Positions 41,323 through 50,816 of a stretch of 64,000 nucleotides of DNA are shown here, in pieces (the stretch's first letter is position 1; every line of letters begins with the position of its first letter). The DNA lies in contig JAHIYE010000023.1 in NCBI GenBank assembly GCA_018815325.1, positions 62,001-126,000 on the forward strand, read 5' to 3'. Under the pieces are notes generated by a model, which had not been told where the DNA came from, made no database searches, and worked only from the letters and a program-made list of their open reading frames with translations. Source of the stretch: Gammaproteobacteria bacterium. GTDB taxonomy: Bacteria > Pseudomonadota > Gammaproteobacteria > Burkholderiales > Burkholderiaceae_C. The position numbers and the translations under genes are program-made.

Positions 41323-42349
41323 CGACAGTCTCCGGGCGCAAAAGCACCTTGCTCGCCTGCTTCCCGTGCGCCAGGGCAAAACCTTCCATTGCCCGGGAAA
41401 GTGGCAGCACATGACTGACCATGGGGGCCAGGACATCGCCCAACTTGTCTATCCATGACAGTGCTTCTTGCCAGTCCGATTCCGGAGGCCGGAATGAACC
41501 CCTCAGCTGTTGCTGCCTTCGCACCAGAGTTGTCAGATCCACCGACAAAGCTCTCGAATGGATGCCTGTGACAATGACTATGCCGTTGCGACGGAGCAAA
41601 TCCAGCGCATGGGTGATCGTCTCAGGAACGCCAGTAGCTTCGAACACCACATCGAATGGTTCTCCATGCGTGAATTTACGTGTTGCATCAGCAAGTGACT
41701 CGTCTGCCACATCAACCACCGTATGGAAGCCCATCTGCCGTAACGCGTCTAGGCGAACCTCGTCGTTGAAACCGCTCACAATCACCTGTGCCGCCCCAGC
41801 ATGCCGCGCCAGCGCAGCGATGCCTTGTCCGATCGTTCCAGGCCCCATCACCAGCACACGCAAGCCTCGCAAGTCACCGGCTACGCGTATTGCCTGCATC
41901 GCGATCGATACAGGTTCGGCTAAAGCAGCGAGCTCGTCGCTCAAGGTATCCGGTACTTGCACGCAGTTGCGCAGAGGGACAATCACCCAGGGGGCAAAAG
42001 CTCCGTCACGTGTCATGCCGATACCGGTACGGCGCTCACAGTCATCGTAACGCCCCGCCTCGCAAGCGGGACACTGGCCGCACGTGACTGAGGGCCGAAC
42101 AACAACACGTTTCCCGAGTAAAAAACCACTCTGCACCACCCCGACGAATTCGTGCCCCAGCGTGACAGGCAGGCTGGGTGCAATAAACCCGTAGCTGGGT
42201 GTCCAGTCGTCAACGTGCAGATCGCTGCCGCAGATGCCGGCAGCAGACACACGCACCAGCACATCATTTGGAGAGGTCAGCTCAGGAATTGACACATCAA
42301 CCAGTTCGATGCCGGGTCCAGCATGGACTTTTTGAACTGCTCTCATCAT
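41315..42349 (-). CDS. Zinc-dependent alcohol/polyol dehydrogenase
   Basis: A 344-residue MDR-family enzyme. The catalytic zinc ligands are Cys in 'AAGICGSDLH' and His-Glu in 'LGHEFVGVV'; the structural zinc site is CGQCPACEAGRYDDC; the Rossmann site is 'VMGPGTIGQGI'. It resembles threonine and butanediol/sorbitol dehydrogenases. ATG 42349 follows AAGGAAA, 14 bases after the Bug gene stop; a longer reading upstream lacks a site. It likely oxidises an imported alcohol or polyol, with the Bug receptor supplying substrate. Confidence 0.88.
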   Translation of the reverse strand: MMRAVQKVHAGPGIELVDVSIPELTSPNDVLVRVSAAGICGSDLHVDDWTPSYGFIAPSLPVTLGHEFVGVVQSGFLLGKRVVVRPSVTCGQCPACEAGRYDDCERRTGIGMTRDGAFAPWVIVPLRNCVQVPDTLSDELAALAEPVSIAMQAIRVAGDLRGLRVLVMGPGTIGQGIAALARHAGAAQVIVSGFNDEVRLDALRQMGFHTVVDVADESLADATRKFTHGEPFDVVFEATGVPETITHALDLLRRNGIVIVTGIHSRALSVDLTTLVRRQQQLRGSFRPPESDWQEALSWIDKLGDVLAPMVSHVLPLSRAMEGFALAHGKQASKVLLRPETVDA

Positions 42350-42363
42350 TGGTTTTCCTTGCA

Positions 42364-43335
42364 TCAATCGATGCTGATGCCAACCTTTTTGATGATCGCG
42401 CCCCACTTCTTGCCTTCGCTGTCAATGAACTGTTTGAATTCTGCGGATGACCCACCACCAATGATGAGCCCCTGCTTTTCCAGCGTTTCCCGCACACTTG
42501 GTTCTTTCAGTACAGCATTGACGTCAGCATTGATCTGGTTGACGACCTCTGATGGTGTTCCCGCTGGTGCGAACAAACCATTCCATGCCAGCGCCTCGAA
42601 GCCTGGGTAGCCTGATTCGGCTACTGTCGGCAGATTCTTCATTGACTCCATCCGCTTTGCGCTTGTCACAGCGATCAATTTGATGCGCCCACTTTGAACC
42701 AGCGGCAGCAACGCGGGCGCCACCGTCAAAAGTGCCTGCGTATCGCCGGCAGCCAAGGACAAGCCTGCAGGCGGTGAGCCTGCGTAAGGTACATGCAAGG
42801 CATTGAAATCGGCCGTATTCTTGAACAGTTCCATCGACAAGTGAGATGAGCTGCCATTGCCTACTGAGGCGTAGTTCATCTTGTCACCCTGCTTCTTCGC
42901 CCAAGCCACGAACTCAGGCACGGTATTTGCCGGGTTGCTGACTTGAATCGCCAGTACGTTCGGCTGTGATGTGGTCAGCACCACAGGCACCAGATCGGTG
43001 GCCGGGTTGTATGCCATCTTCTTGTACATGTACGGACCGAACGCAATGGGGCCATTGAAGCCGATTCCCAAGGTCATGCCATTCGGTGCTGATTTGGCAA
43101 CCGTATCCATGCCCAGCATGCCTCCTGCACCCGCCTTGTTTTCGACAATAACGGATTGTTTCCATCGGTCCTTCAGCTTGTCGCCCATCGTGCGAACAAT
43201 GATGTCCAACGAACTGCCAGCCGGGGCCGGCACGATGATATGCACCGGTTTATCTGGCCAGGTCTGTGCCGCTGCACCCGTCGCAAATACGAGCGCGGAA
43301 GTCATGGCCAATGTCAGGTTCTTAATGTTCTTCAT
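42364..43335 (-). CDS. Bug-family (TctC-like) solute receptor
   Basis: A 323-residue periplasmic receptor. The signal peptide ends near residue 23 ('TGAAAQTWPDKP'), and 'HIIVPAPAGSSLDIIVRTMG' and 'VIVENKAGAGGMLGMDTV' are the family loops. Start at ATG 43335 has GGAG upstream. It heads the minus-strand operon Bug-dehydrogenase-DABB, divergent from a LysR gene. No TctAB genes are nearby. GC is lower than the window average. Confidence 0.9.
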   Translation of the reverse strand: MKNIKNLTLAMTSALVFATGAAAQTWPDKPVHIIVPAPAGSSLDIIVRTMGDKLKDRWKQSVIVENKAGAGGMLGMDTVAKSAPNGMTLGIGFNGPIAFGPYMYKKMAYNPATDLVPVVLTTSQPNVLAIQVSNPANTVPEFVAWAKKQGDKMNYASVGNGSSSHLSMELFKNTADFNALHVPYAGSPPAGLSLAAGDTQALLTVAPALLPLVQSGRIKLIAVTSAKRMESMKNLPTVAESGYPGFEALAWNGLFAPAGTPSEVVNQINADVNAVLKEPSVRETLEKQGLIIGGGSSAEFKQFIDSEGKKWGAIIKKVGISID

Positions 43336-43391
43336 GGATTTGTCTCCGGGATGGTTCAGGTTTGGGATGTTCATTGTGGGTCATGGATTTC

Positions 43392-43417
43392 CATATTTCA
43401 ATAATTGATTTAATATG
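43392..43417. promoter_or_regulatory. Nested dyad, candidate LysR operator
   Basis: CATATT and AATATG arms flank an inner perfect dyad TCAAT-A-ATTGA (43398-43408). It lies in the 112-base AT-rich gap between the divergent LysR and Bug genes, the expected place for the LTTR operator. Confidence 0.5.
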
Positions 43418-43447
43418 AAACCCATACTTTAAAAATATGCATTTGAT

Positions 43448-44362
43448 ATGGAGCTTCGACATCTTCGTTATTTTGTAGCGGTGGCCGAAACAGGCAGTCT
43501 GAGTCAAGCCGCCCTGAAGCTTTTTGTCGCCCAGCCCCCGTTGTCCGTACAGATACGGCAGCTTGAGAATGAGTTGGGGGAGGCGTTGTTCGTCCGTCAT
43601 CCCAAAGGAATCCGTCTGACAGCCGCCGGGCGCGCACTGCTGCCAGAGGCCCGTTTCCTTCTTGATCGGGCGGAGCGTTTGCAAGACGTCGTTAGCACCA
43701 CTGGAGTCACTGACAATCTGTCGATAGGCTTCGTGCCCTCTGCCAGCAGCACCATATTGCCGGATCTCTTGCGTCAATTAAAGCGGCATCTCCCGAAACT
43801 GAATCTGGAGTTGCGGGAAATGATCAGCACCGAACAGTTGGAAGCTTTGGTGGCCGGTCACATCGACCTGGGCATCACACGCACACCAACGCCACATCCG
43901 CGACTGATCGTGTCCCACCAAATGCCTGATCCATTCTGTCTGGCACTGGCACAGGATGATGCCGCCGAACTCAATGGAGCCATTGATTTGCGCAGCTTTT
44001 CACAGCACAGCTTCGTCGGTTTCACACGCCACCGTGGACCCGCTTACTTCGACCAGTCGATTCACTTGTGCAGCAAAGCGGGCTTCAGTCCCAGGATCCG
44101 CTACGAAGCGAGCACGGTGTATGGGGTACTCGAATTGGTAAGTGCGGGTGTCGGCGTGGCATTGGTTCCTGCATCATCAGCCTTGCTGCCCATCGCGGGC
44201 GTTGCGCTGCGGCCCCTGCGTAGAACGGGAGCAGTTGAAAGCCTGGCTTTATTGCGCCGCAAGACGGACAACGATCCGATCCTGCCTTATGTCGAGGCAT
44301 CCGTTGCTGACATCTTCAACTCGCTTCAACAGCGGCTCCCCCTTCTGTTGGGGTCTCCATGA
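43448..44362 (+). CDS. LysR-family transcriptional regulator
   Basis: A 304-residue LTTR. HTH 'MELRHLRYFVAVAETGSLSQ' and 'FVAQPPLSVQIRQLENELGE' are followed by the effector domain. It is divergent from the Bug/dehydrogenase/DABB operon and probably controls it. The effector may be the transported substrate. Confidence 0.92.
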   Translation: MELRHLRYFVAVAETGSLSQAALKLFVAQPPLSVQIRQLENELGEALFVRHPKGIRLTAAGRALLPEARFLLDRAERLQDVVSTTGVTDNLSIGFVPSASSTILPDLLRQLKRHLPKLNLELREMISTEQLEALVAGHIDLGITRTPTPHPRLIVSHQMPDPFCLALAQDDAAELNGAIDLRSFSQHSFVGFTRHRGPAYFDQSIHLCSKAGFSPRIRYEASTVYGVLELVSAGVGVALVPASSALLPIAGVALRPLRRTGAVESLALLRRKTDNDPILPYVEASVADIFNSLQQRLPLLLGSP

Positions 44363-44468
44363 CGCTGCAGAAAACTGATGGGTACTGGCACATTTTGAGC
44401 CGACCTGTCCACTTCGCCCCGTTGGCTGCGCACAACCGGATGCAGACCAGAAGCGGGGCTCAGCCCAT

Positions 44469-44501
44469 GAAAAAGCCCGCCAGTCCTGTGACTGGCGGGC
44501 T
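44469..44501 (-). terminator. Rho-independent terminator of RNA helicase gene
   Basis: A perfect 12-bp stem (AGCCCGCCAGTC at 44474-44485 with its complement at 44490-44501) and a CTGT loop; on the minus strand it is followed by five T. It lies about 20 bases beyond the helicase stop. Confidence 0.92.
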
Positions 44502-44520
44502 CTATCTTGGTCGCTTCAGA

Positions 44521-46341
44521 TCAGCGGGCCGGCTTGGCAAAGCGCTTTTGCGCATCACGCGGCACGAACACCTTGCCAGTGCTGGCCGGCTTGGAGAATG
44601 CCGGCTTGCCAAACGCGGGCTTGCGTGCAGCATGGTCACCACGCGGTGCAGCGCTGTCGTGGCGGCCTGCGCCTGCAAAGCGGTCGTTAAAACCACCTTT
44701 GCGCTCGTAGCTACGGCCTTCCGGAGCGCCGCCATTGCCGTTGCTATTGTTTTGATAGCCCTCTGTTCTCGCCGCATAAGGGGCACGGTCATTTCTGTCG
44801 CCAAAGCCACCACGCGCCGGGGCGCCGCCACCGCCGAAATTGCGGTCACGCGAGAAGCGGTCGTTTGATCCACGGCTGTTACGGCCACCGAAATTACCGC
44901 TGGGGCGGTTGTCAGGCATGCGCTGCTTGGGCTCCAGACCGGGGATCTCCTCGGCCTTGAACTTCTGCTGGCTGTAGCCTTCGATATCGAAAATCTTGCG
45001 ACGGTCGCGGAACTCGGCAAACGTCACGGCCAGTCCATCGCGGCCAGCGCGGCCGGTACGTCCAATGCGGTGCGTGTAGTCCTCGGCTTTCATGGGCAAA
45101 CCAAAGTTGAAGACGTGCGTGACGGTGGGCACGTCAATACCGCGTGCAGCGACGTCAGTGGCCACCAGAATTTGCACCTGACCCTGGCGCAGTGCCATCA
45201 GGCGACGGTTGCGCAGGCCCTGGCTCAGCGCGCCGTGCAAGGCCACGGCGGAGAAGCCGTCTTGCTGCAGGTCATTGGCCAGGCCGTCACACTCCACCTG
45301 GGTGCTGGCGAACACAATGGCTTGGTCAATCGTCGAATCACGCAGCCAGTGGTCGAGCATCTTGCGCTTGTGCTGGGCATTGTCGGCCCAGAACAGCGAC
45401 TGCTTGATATTGGCATGACGCTCTTGCGGCGAGTCGATCTGGATTTTTTTCACCGAAGCGCCGTTGTCATGCATCACGCGCATGGCGAGCTGCTGGATGC
45501 GTGGCGCGAAAGTGGCGCTGAACATCATGGTCTGGCGGCGCTGGGCGGTGAGCTGGTTGATTTCGGCCAGGTCATCAGAGAAGCCCAGGTCCAGCATGCG
45601 GTCAGCCTCGTCCACCACGAGAAACTGCACTTGGTCAAGCTTGAGCTGCATCGAGCGCTGCAGGTCCAGCAGACGGCCAGGCGTGGCCACCACGAGATTG
45701 GCATTCTGCAGTTTGGCGATCTGCAACTGGTAGGGCATGCCGCCCACCACGTTGGCAACGCGCAGGCCACGGCAATGGCGCACGAGGTCGATCGCATCGT
45801 GAGCCACCTGCTGCGCGAGTTCACGCGTGGGGCAGACGATCAAGGCGCCAGGAGTGGCGGCCTTGAAGTTGCGTGGATTGGTAGGGTCCTTGCGTTTGGC
45901 GCGTTTGGGTGCGGCCTCGCCCTTGGCGGCAGCATCGGCCACAGCCTGCTCATAGTCAGCACGTTCCTTGGCTTCGGCTTGCACCTGCTGCGTCAGCAAG
46001 GTGTGCAACACGGGCAGCAAAAAAGCGGCGGTCTTGCCGCTGCCAGTCTGGCTGGAGACCATCAGGTCGATGAAGCGCGCGGCCTCACCCGCCTGCCCCT
46101 CGCCTTGCATGGCCAGCGGAATGGTTTTTTGCTGCACAGAGGTGGGCTGGGTGAAACCCAGGTCCTGCACAGCCTGGATCAGCTCGGGCGCCAGGCCCAG
46201 CTTCACAAAGCCGTTGGGCACCGTCGGGGCTTCAGCGGCCGGTTCGGCCACGGCATGGCCGGGCTCAAATACAGCCTCGGCGTCGTTGGAAAAGGTTTCG
46301 GCAGGCGAAAAGTCGCCTGTCACTTCAAAAGCGTCAGTCAT
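44521..46341 (-). CDS. DEAD-box RNA helicase (RhlE-like)
   Basis: About 606 residues from ATG 46341. The Q motif is 'LGFTQPTSVQQKTIPLAMQG', motif I 'SSQTGSGKTAAF', motif II 'VVDEADRMLDLG', motif III 'MFSAT', and motif VI 'HRIGRTGRAG'. An insertion of about 40 charged residues lies between motifs I and Ia. The C-terminal ~170 residues are Gly/Arg/Asn-rich (repeated 'GGRNSRGSNDRFSRD'-type stretches) for RNA binding. It likely assists ribosome assembly or mRNA turnover, often in the cold. A leader of about 200 bases precedes it. Confidence 0.92.
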   Translation of the reverse strand: MTDAFEVTGDFSPAETFSNDAEAVFEPGHAVAEPAAEAPTVPNGFVKLGLAPELIQAVQDLGFTQPTSVQQKTIPLAMQGEGQAGEAARFIDLMVSSQTGSGKTAAFLLPVLHTLLTQQVQAEAKERADYEQAVADAAAKGEAAPKRAKRKDPTNPRNFKAATPGALIVCPTRELAQQVAHDAIDLVRHCRGLRVANVVGGMPYQLQIAKLQNANLVVATPGRLLDLQRSMQLKLDQVQFLVVDEADRMLDLGFSDDLAEINQLTAQRRQTMMFSATFAPRIQQLAMRVMHDNGASVKKIQIDSPQERHANIKQSLFWADNAQHKRKMLDHWLRDSTIDQAIVFASTQVECDGLANDLQQDGFSAVALHGALSQGLRNRRLMALRQGQVQILVATDVAARGIDVPTVTHVFNFGLPMKAEDYTHRIGRTGRAGRDGLAVTFAEFRDRRKIFDIEGYSQQKFKAEEIPGLEPKQRMPDNRPSGNFGGRNSRGSNDRFSRDRNFGGGGAPARGGFGDRNDRAPYAARTEGYQNNSNGNGGAPEGRSYERKGGFNDRFAGAGRHDSAAPRGDHAARKPAFGKPAFSKPASTGKVFVPRDAQKRFAKPAR

Positions 46342-46546
46342 GGATTTACTCACACGCGAACACCGCAGGGTATGCGGCTGCTCCGTCAATGGTTAAAAAA
46401 CATCAACCATCAAACGAAGCCTGCGCTGTTTCAGCGCTGGGGACTCATTTCAGCTTCTTGCTGGAGTCCGGTGTGTGAAGGAGATGTGCAAACACGCCAC
46501 TGTTTGTAGCGCAGCCTTGAATTATGCCACAAATCGGGGTTTCTAC
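46342..46546 (-). promoter_or_regulatory. Long 5' leader/promoter region of RNA helicase gene
   Basis: The 205-base gap upstream of the helicase holds a minus-strand CATAAT (46521-46526) as a possible -10. It also holds a GCGCTG-AAA-CAGCGC hairpin and a T-rich tract nearer the start. A long structured leader would fit cold-responsive control known for DEAD-box helicases, but no specific motif proves it. Confidence 0.35.
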
Positions 46547-47119
46547 CTAATCCCTCATCTTGAGGAAATGCTCGCGGTAGTAAACCATCTCGTCAATTGA
46601 CTCGTGCACATCGGCCAGTGCCGTATGCCGCTGTTGTTTCTTGAAAGCACTGTAAATTTCGGGCCGCCAGCGCTTGGCAAGCTCCTTGAGCGTGCTCACA
46701 TCCAGGTTGCGGTAATGGAAATAGGCCTCCAGCTTGGGCATGTACTTGGCCAGAAAGCGCCGGTCCTGTCCGATCGTGTTGCCACACATGGGGGTGCCGT
46801 TTTTCGGCACATATTTGGCCATGAACTCGATAACCTGGGCCTCGGCCTCGGCTTCGGTCACGGTGGACGTCTTGACCTTGTCGATCAGGCCGCTCCTGCC
46901 GTGGGTGCCCTTGTTCCAGGCATCCATCTTGTCGAGCAGTTCATCACTCTGGTGGATCACGAGCACGGGGCCCTCGATGCGAGGCTCCAGATTCGGGCCG
47001 GTCACGACCACGGCGATTTCGATGATGCGTTCGACTTCCGGCTCAAGGCCGGTCATCTCGCAGTCCAGCCAGACGAGGTTTTGATCCGATTTGGCAAGTA
47101 GGGCGTTGTTGTCAGTCAT
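46547..47119 (-). CDS. orn: Oligoribonuclease
   Basis: A 190-residue DEDDh 3'-5' exonuclease. ExoI is '[20 protein letters not shown]', ExoII contains '[17 protein letters not shown]', and ExoIII '[13 protein letters not shown]'. It degrades 2-5-nt RNAs, including pGpG from cyclic-di-GMP. ATG 47119 gives the usual family length; a longer reading would overlap the divergent M48 gene. Confidence 0.95.
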   Translation of the reverse strand: MTDNNALLAKSDQNLVWLDCEMTGLEPEVERIIEIAVVVTGPNLEPRIEGPVLVIHQSDELLDKMDAWNKGTHGRSGLIDKVKTSTVTEAEAEAQVIEFMAKYVPKNGTPMCGNTIGQDRRFLAKYMPKLEAYFHYRNLDVSTLKELAKRWRPEIYSAFKKQQRHTALADVHESIDEMVYYREHFLKMRD

Positions 47120-47155
47120 GCCCAGGATTGTCACCGATGACCTAAACTCACAGCC

Positions 47156-48445
47156 ATGGCTCACAACTTATCCTATTCGGTCGCACTCACTTACGCTTTT
47201 GCATTCGCACTCGTGCTGGGCTTGCTACTCAAGTTCTGGCTGGCCACACGCCAGATCCGCCATGTGGCGCAACACCGGGGCACTGTGCCACCGGCGTTCG
47301 CTCACACCATCACGCTGGCGGCGCACCAGAAGGCGGCGGACTACACCATCGCCAAGGCCCGCTTCGGCCTGCTGGAACTGGCCTTCGGCACCGCCGTGTT
47401 GCTGGGCTGGACCCTGCTGGGCGGACTCGACGCGCTCAACCGGGTGCTGTTCGACACACTGGGCCCGGGCATGGCACAACAGCTTTTGCTGCTGGCCGCC
47501 TTCGCCCTGATCGGCATGCTGATTGATCTGCCGTTCACGCTCTACCAGACCTTTGTGATTGAAGAAAAATTCGGCTTCAACAAAATGAGCTTCAAGATGT
47601 GGCTGCAGGATTTATACAAGTCCAGCACGCTCGCCGCAGCCATTGGCTTGCCCATCGCCGCCCTCATCCTGTGGCTCATGGGCGCTGCGGGCAGCACCTG
47701 GTGGCTTTGGGCCTGGGCGGTCTGGATGGGTTTTAACCTGCTGCTACTGTTGATTTACCCGACCTTCATTGCCCCGATCTTCAACAAGTTCCAGCCCCTT
47801 GAGGACGAAACCGTCAAGGCACGTGTGACGGCCCTCATGCAGCGTTGTGGCTTTGCGGCCAAGGGCCTGTTCGTGATGGACGGCAGCCGCCGCAGTGCCC
47901 ATGCCAACGCCTACTTCACCGGCTTCGGCGCGGCCAAGCGCGTGGTATTTTTCGACACGCTGCTGGCCAAGCTCTCACCAGGCGAAGTGGATGCCGTGCT
48001 GGCCCATGAACTTGGTCACTTCAAGCACAAGCACATCCTCAAGCGCATCGTCACCATGTTTGCCATGAGCCTGGCCGGCTTTGCGTTGCTGGGATGGCTG
48101 GCTACACAGGCCTGGTTCTACACCGGCCTGGGTGTGCAACCGAATCTGGCCGTGGCGGGTTCGACACTGGCGGTGCCCAATGATGCGCTGGCCCTGCTGC
48201 TGTTTCTGCTGGCCGTGCCGGTATTCAGCTTTTTCATCTCACCGCTGATGGCGCTGTTCTCGCGCAAACACGAGTTCGAGGCTGACGCCTATGCCGTGAC
48301 ACAGACCAGCGGCAAGGACCTGTCCAGCGCCCTGCTCAAGCTCTACGAAGACAACGCTTCGACGCTCACCCCCGATCCGGTATTTGTGAAGTTCTACTAC
48401 TCCCATCCACCAGCCTCCGAGCGACTCGCCCGGATGGCGAACTGA
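47156..48445 (+). CDS. M48-family (Ste24-like) membrane metallopeptidase
   Basis: A 429-residue integral membrane protease with about six or seven hydrophobic segments. The zinc site is '[12 protein letters not shown]' near residue 283, with a third ligand Glu in '[10 protein letters not shown]'. This is the CAAX prenyl protease 1-like M48A group; in bacteria it processes or clears membrane proteins. It is divergent from orn and followed by the PCD and rsgA genes. Confidence 0.9.
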   Translation: MAHNLSYSVALTYAFAFALVLGLLLKFWLATRQIRHVAQHRGTVPPAFAHTITLAAHQKAADYTIAKARFGLLELAFGTAVLLGWTLLGGLDALNRVLFDTLGPGMAQQLLLLAAFALIGMLIDLPFTLYQTFVIEEKFGFNKMSFKMWLQDLYKSSTLAAAIGLPIAALILWLMGAAGSTWWLWAWAVWMGFNLLLLLIYPTFIAPIFNKFQPLEDETVKARVTALMQRCGFAAKGLFVMDGSRRSAHANAYFTGFGAAKRVVFFDTLLAKLSPGEVDAVLAHELGHFKHKHILKRIVTMFAMSLAGFALLGWLATQAWFYTGLGVQPNLAVAGSTLAVPNDALALLLFLLAVPVFSFFISPLMALFSRKHEFEADAYAVTQTSGKDLSSALLKLYEDNASTLTPDPVFVKFYYSHPPASERLARMAN

Positions 48446-48463
48446 GCAGGGACGTCCATACAC

Positions 48464-48799
48464 ATGACTTCCATGATGAAGAAAAAAGACTGGTCAGGCG
48501 AACCTCGCCGTGCGCTGACGCCGACCGAAGTGGTCTCAAGTCTGGCCAAGGTCGAGGCGTGGAAGCTCAGTGGCGATGGCCAGAATGTGGCTATCGAAAA
48601 AACCTACAGCTTTGCCAACTACCACGAGACCATGGCCTTCGTGAATGCTGTGGCCTTCATCGCCCATGTGCAGGACCACCATCCCGAACTGTCCGTGAGC
48701 TACAGCCGCTGCGTGGTGCGCTTCAATACCCATGATGTGCAAGGCCTGTCCTTGACGGATTTCGACTGTGCAGCCCAAGTGGATGCACTGCTTGCCTGA
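48464..48799 (+). CDS. phhB: 4a-hydroxytetrahydrobiopterin dehydratase (PCD/DCoH)
   Basis: A 111-residue pterin-4a-carbinolamine dehydratase. 'FANYHETMAFVNAVAFIAH' and 'HHPELSVSYSRCVVRFNTHD' give the family His residues and beta-strand. It recycles the pterin cofactor of aromatic hydroxylases. No phenylalanine hydroxylase gene is adjacent. An in-frame ATG at 48473 is an alternative start. It is flanked by M48 and rsgA genes on the same strand. Confidence 0.9.
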   Translation: MTSMMKKKDWSGEPRRALTPTEVVSSLAKVEAWKLSGDGQNVAIEKTYSFANYHETMAFVNAVAFIAHVQDHHPELSVSYSRCVVRFNTHDVQGLSLTDFDCAAQVDALLA

Positions 48800-48808
48800 G
48801 ACCACCTC

Positions 48809-49786
48809 TTGAGTTTGCACCCCACTCTTGACAGCGGTCTGGTCGTCGCGGGCCACGGCCGCCACTTCATGGTGGAAACCCCAGATGGCCAGCGACTGAT
48901 CTGCCACCCTCGCGGCAAGAAAAGCCAGGCCGTGGTGGGTGATCGCGTGCTCTGGCAGGCTTCGCAGGATGAAGGCACGATCGAGAAAATCGAGCCCAGG
49001 CGCAACCTGTTTTACCGCCAGGACGAGATTCGCACCAAGTCGTTTGCCGCCAACCTGGACCAAGTGCTGATCCTCATCGCGGCCGAACCCGAGTTTTCCG
49101 AAAGCCAGCTGTCCCGCGCCCTGATTGCCGCCGAGGCAGAACGCATCCAGCCCCTGATCGCACTCAACAAAAGTGATCTGGGCAGCTTGTTCGCGCGCGC
49201 CTGGCGCAAGCTCGAACCCTACCGTCGCATGGGCTACACCGTCCTGTCGCTCGCGCTCAATCCAGACACAGCCGCGGCCGGGGCACCTGCGCCCGCAAGC
49301 CAGGACAGTATTCCCGACGCCCCCAAACCCACCAGCATTGAGGCGCTGTCCGGGTTGCTGGCAGGCAAGACCACGCTGGTGCTGGGCCCTTCAGGTGCGG
49401 GTAAAAGCACGCTGATCAACCGCCTGGTGCCCGGCGCGCGGGTGCTGACAAACGAGATTTCCACCGCTTTGAATTCCGGCAAACACACCACCACGAGCAC
49501 GAGCCTGTATTGGGTGGACAAAGCCCGCAGCACGGCACTGATCGACTCACCGGGTTTTCAGGAGTTTGGCCTGCACCACATCGAGCCGATGCAGCTGGCG
49601 GGCCTTATGCCGGACATCAAGTCCGTGGCGGGCAATTGCAAGTTCTACAACTGCTCACACCTGCATGAGCCCGGCTGTGGCGTAATTTCATCCATGAAAT
49701 CCGCCGATAGCCCTCGTACTGTAAGCGCAGAACGCTACAAAATTTATAGCGATCTATTTGCCGAATTGTCCCAGCCGAAATACTGA
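48809..49786 (+). CDS. rsgA: Ribosome small-subunit GTPase RsgA
   Basis: A 325-residue circularly permuted GTPase. The OB-fold N-domain is followed by G4 'ALNKSDLG', then G1 'GPSGAGKSTLIN' and G3 'DSPGF', and a C-terminal zinc knuckle with C-x4-...CxH-type residues ('CKFYNCSHLHEPGC'). It acts in 30S maturation. The start is TTG 48809, nine bases after the PCD stop; the next in-frame ATG would cut into the OB fold. A short-repeat copy forms part of its C-terminal tail. Confidence 0.93.
   Translation: MSLHPTLDSGLVVAGHGRHFMVETPDGQRLICHPRGKKSQAVVGDRVLWQASQDEGTIEKIEPRRNLFYRQDEIRTKSFAANLDQVLILIAAEPEFSESQLSRALIAAEAERIQPLIALNKSDLGSLFARAWRKLEPYRRMGYTVLSLALNPDTAAAGAPAPASQDSIPDAPKPTSIEALSGLLAGKTTLVLGPSGAGKSTLINRLVPGARVLTNEISTALNSGKHTTTSTSLYWVDKARSTALIDSPGFQEFGLHHIEPMQLAGLMPDIKSVAGNCKFYNCSHLHEPGCGVISSMKSADSPRTVSAERYKIYSDLFAELSQPKY
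49704..49757 (+). repeat. Dispersed short repeat, copy in rsgA tail
   Basis: AGCCCT and GCTA are separated by 19 bases, followed by CAAAATTTATAGC. It encodes part of the last ~25 residues of RsgA without breaking the frame. Confidence 0.55.
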
Positions 49787-49791
49787 GGCGC

Positions 49792-50766
49792 TCAGCCCAT
49801 GAGCCGTGCGAGCGTCAACAGGGCCAGCATCAGCATCCACAGTACGACCGAGCGCCAGACCAGGCCCACGATGCTGCGCAGGTGCGCCAGCACGGGCTCC
49901 TGCGCCTGCTCGGGAAACGAGACAGGCTCAAGCCCCGGCTCTGCCGGATCAGCACCGTCCAATGCAGCCTCACCTCCGAGACGCACATTGATCGCCCCCG
50001 AAGTAGCGGCCAGCAACACACCGTCGTTGTCACCCGGGAAATTCTGCGCATGCTGGCGCCAGCTGTCGATCGCCTCCTCGAAGCTGCCCACCACAGCAAA
50101 ACTCAGGGCCGTGACACGCACGGGTATCCAGTCGATAGCCTGCCAGGCTGCGGTCGCTGCGTCATGCACGACGGCGCCCGGGGTGGCACTGCCAACCAGT
50201 TCACTGGGTTTCGGCTTCCAGTTGCGTGCCACGAACTCGCTCAGGCGATAGATCACGGCCCCCATAGGCCCCAGCCCGAGGGCCGCCAGCACGGCATACC
50301 AGCAAAGCACACCAAACACATGGCGGTGCGCCTGCAACACCGAATACTCGATCACATGGCGCACGATCTCGCTGCGCGGCAAGTCGCGCGCATCGATCTG
50401 CTTCCATTCTGCGAGCAACGCGCGCGCACGTGCCTCCTCGCCTGCTTCCAGCGCATCCCGGATATCGGTGAAGTGGTGGCTGAACTGGCGAAAGCCCAGC
50501 GTGATGTACAGCACCACCACACTCCACAGCACCCCCAAGGCCCAGCCAAAGGCCGAAACAAGAAACCAGTAAACCGCCAGCGTCGCCAGCGAAGGCAGGC
50601 TCACCGCGAGCACCCAGGCCACCCAGCCATGGTGCGGTCGACCGGCATCGAAGTTGTTGGCAATACCTTGCACCCAGCTACGCACCCCAATGTGGATCGG
50701 GTTGCCGGAGCTCATGGGACGTGCCTGCTCAAGCAACAGGGCAGCGAGAATGGCGAAAAAACTCAT
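49792..50766 (-). CDS. CobD/CbiB-family membrane protein
   Basis: A 324-residue protein starting at ATG 50766. 'AALLLEQARPMSSGNPI' at the N-terminus, a hydrophobic stretch near residue 75, and 'SDLPRSEIVRHVIEYSVLQ'-like middle sequence with 'HRHVFGVLCWYAVLAALGL' and a C-terminal transmembrane helix fit the CobD/CbiB-like family. No cobalamin genes are nearby, and many Burkholderiales carry such a stand-alone copy, so a cobalamin role is not assured. Confidence 0.8.
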   Translation of the reverse strand: MSFFAILAALLLEQARPMSSGNPIHIGVRSWVQGIANNFDAGRPHHGWVAWVLAVSLPSLATLAVYWFLVSAFGWALGVLWSVVVLYITLGFRQFSHHFTDIRDALEAGEEARARALLAEWKQIDARDLPRSEIVRHVIEYSVLQAHRHVFGVLCWYAVLAALGLGPMGAVIYRLSEFVARNWKPKPSELVGSATPGAVVHDAATAAWQAIDWIPVRVTALSFAVVGSFEEAIDSWRQHAQNFPGDNDGVLLAATSGAINVRLGGEAALDGADPAEPGLEPVSFPEQAQEPVLAHLRSIVGLVWRSVVLWMLMLALLTLARLMG

Positions 50767-50816
50767 GGCAACATCATAGCGGCCACAGCACAGCACCCAG
50801 CTGCGTTCATGACAAC

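Noticed and set aside
49792-50766. Cobalamin biosynthesis locus
   Set aside because: Only the CobD/CbiB-like gene is present, and no other cob/cbi gene lies in the window.
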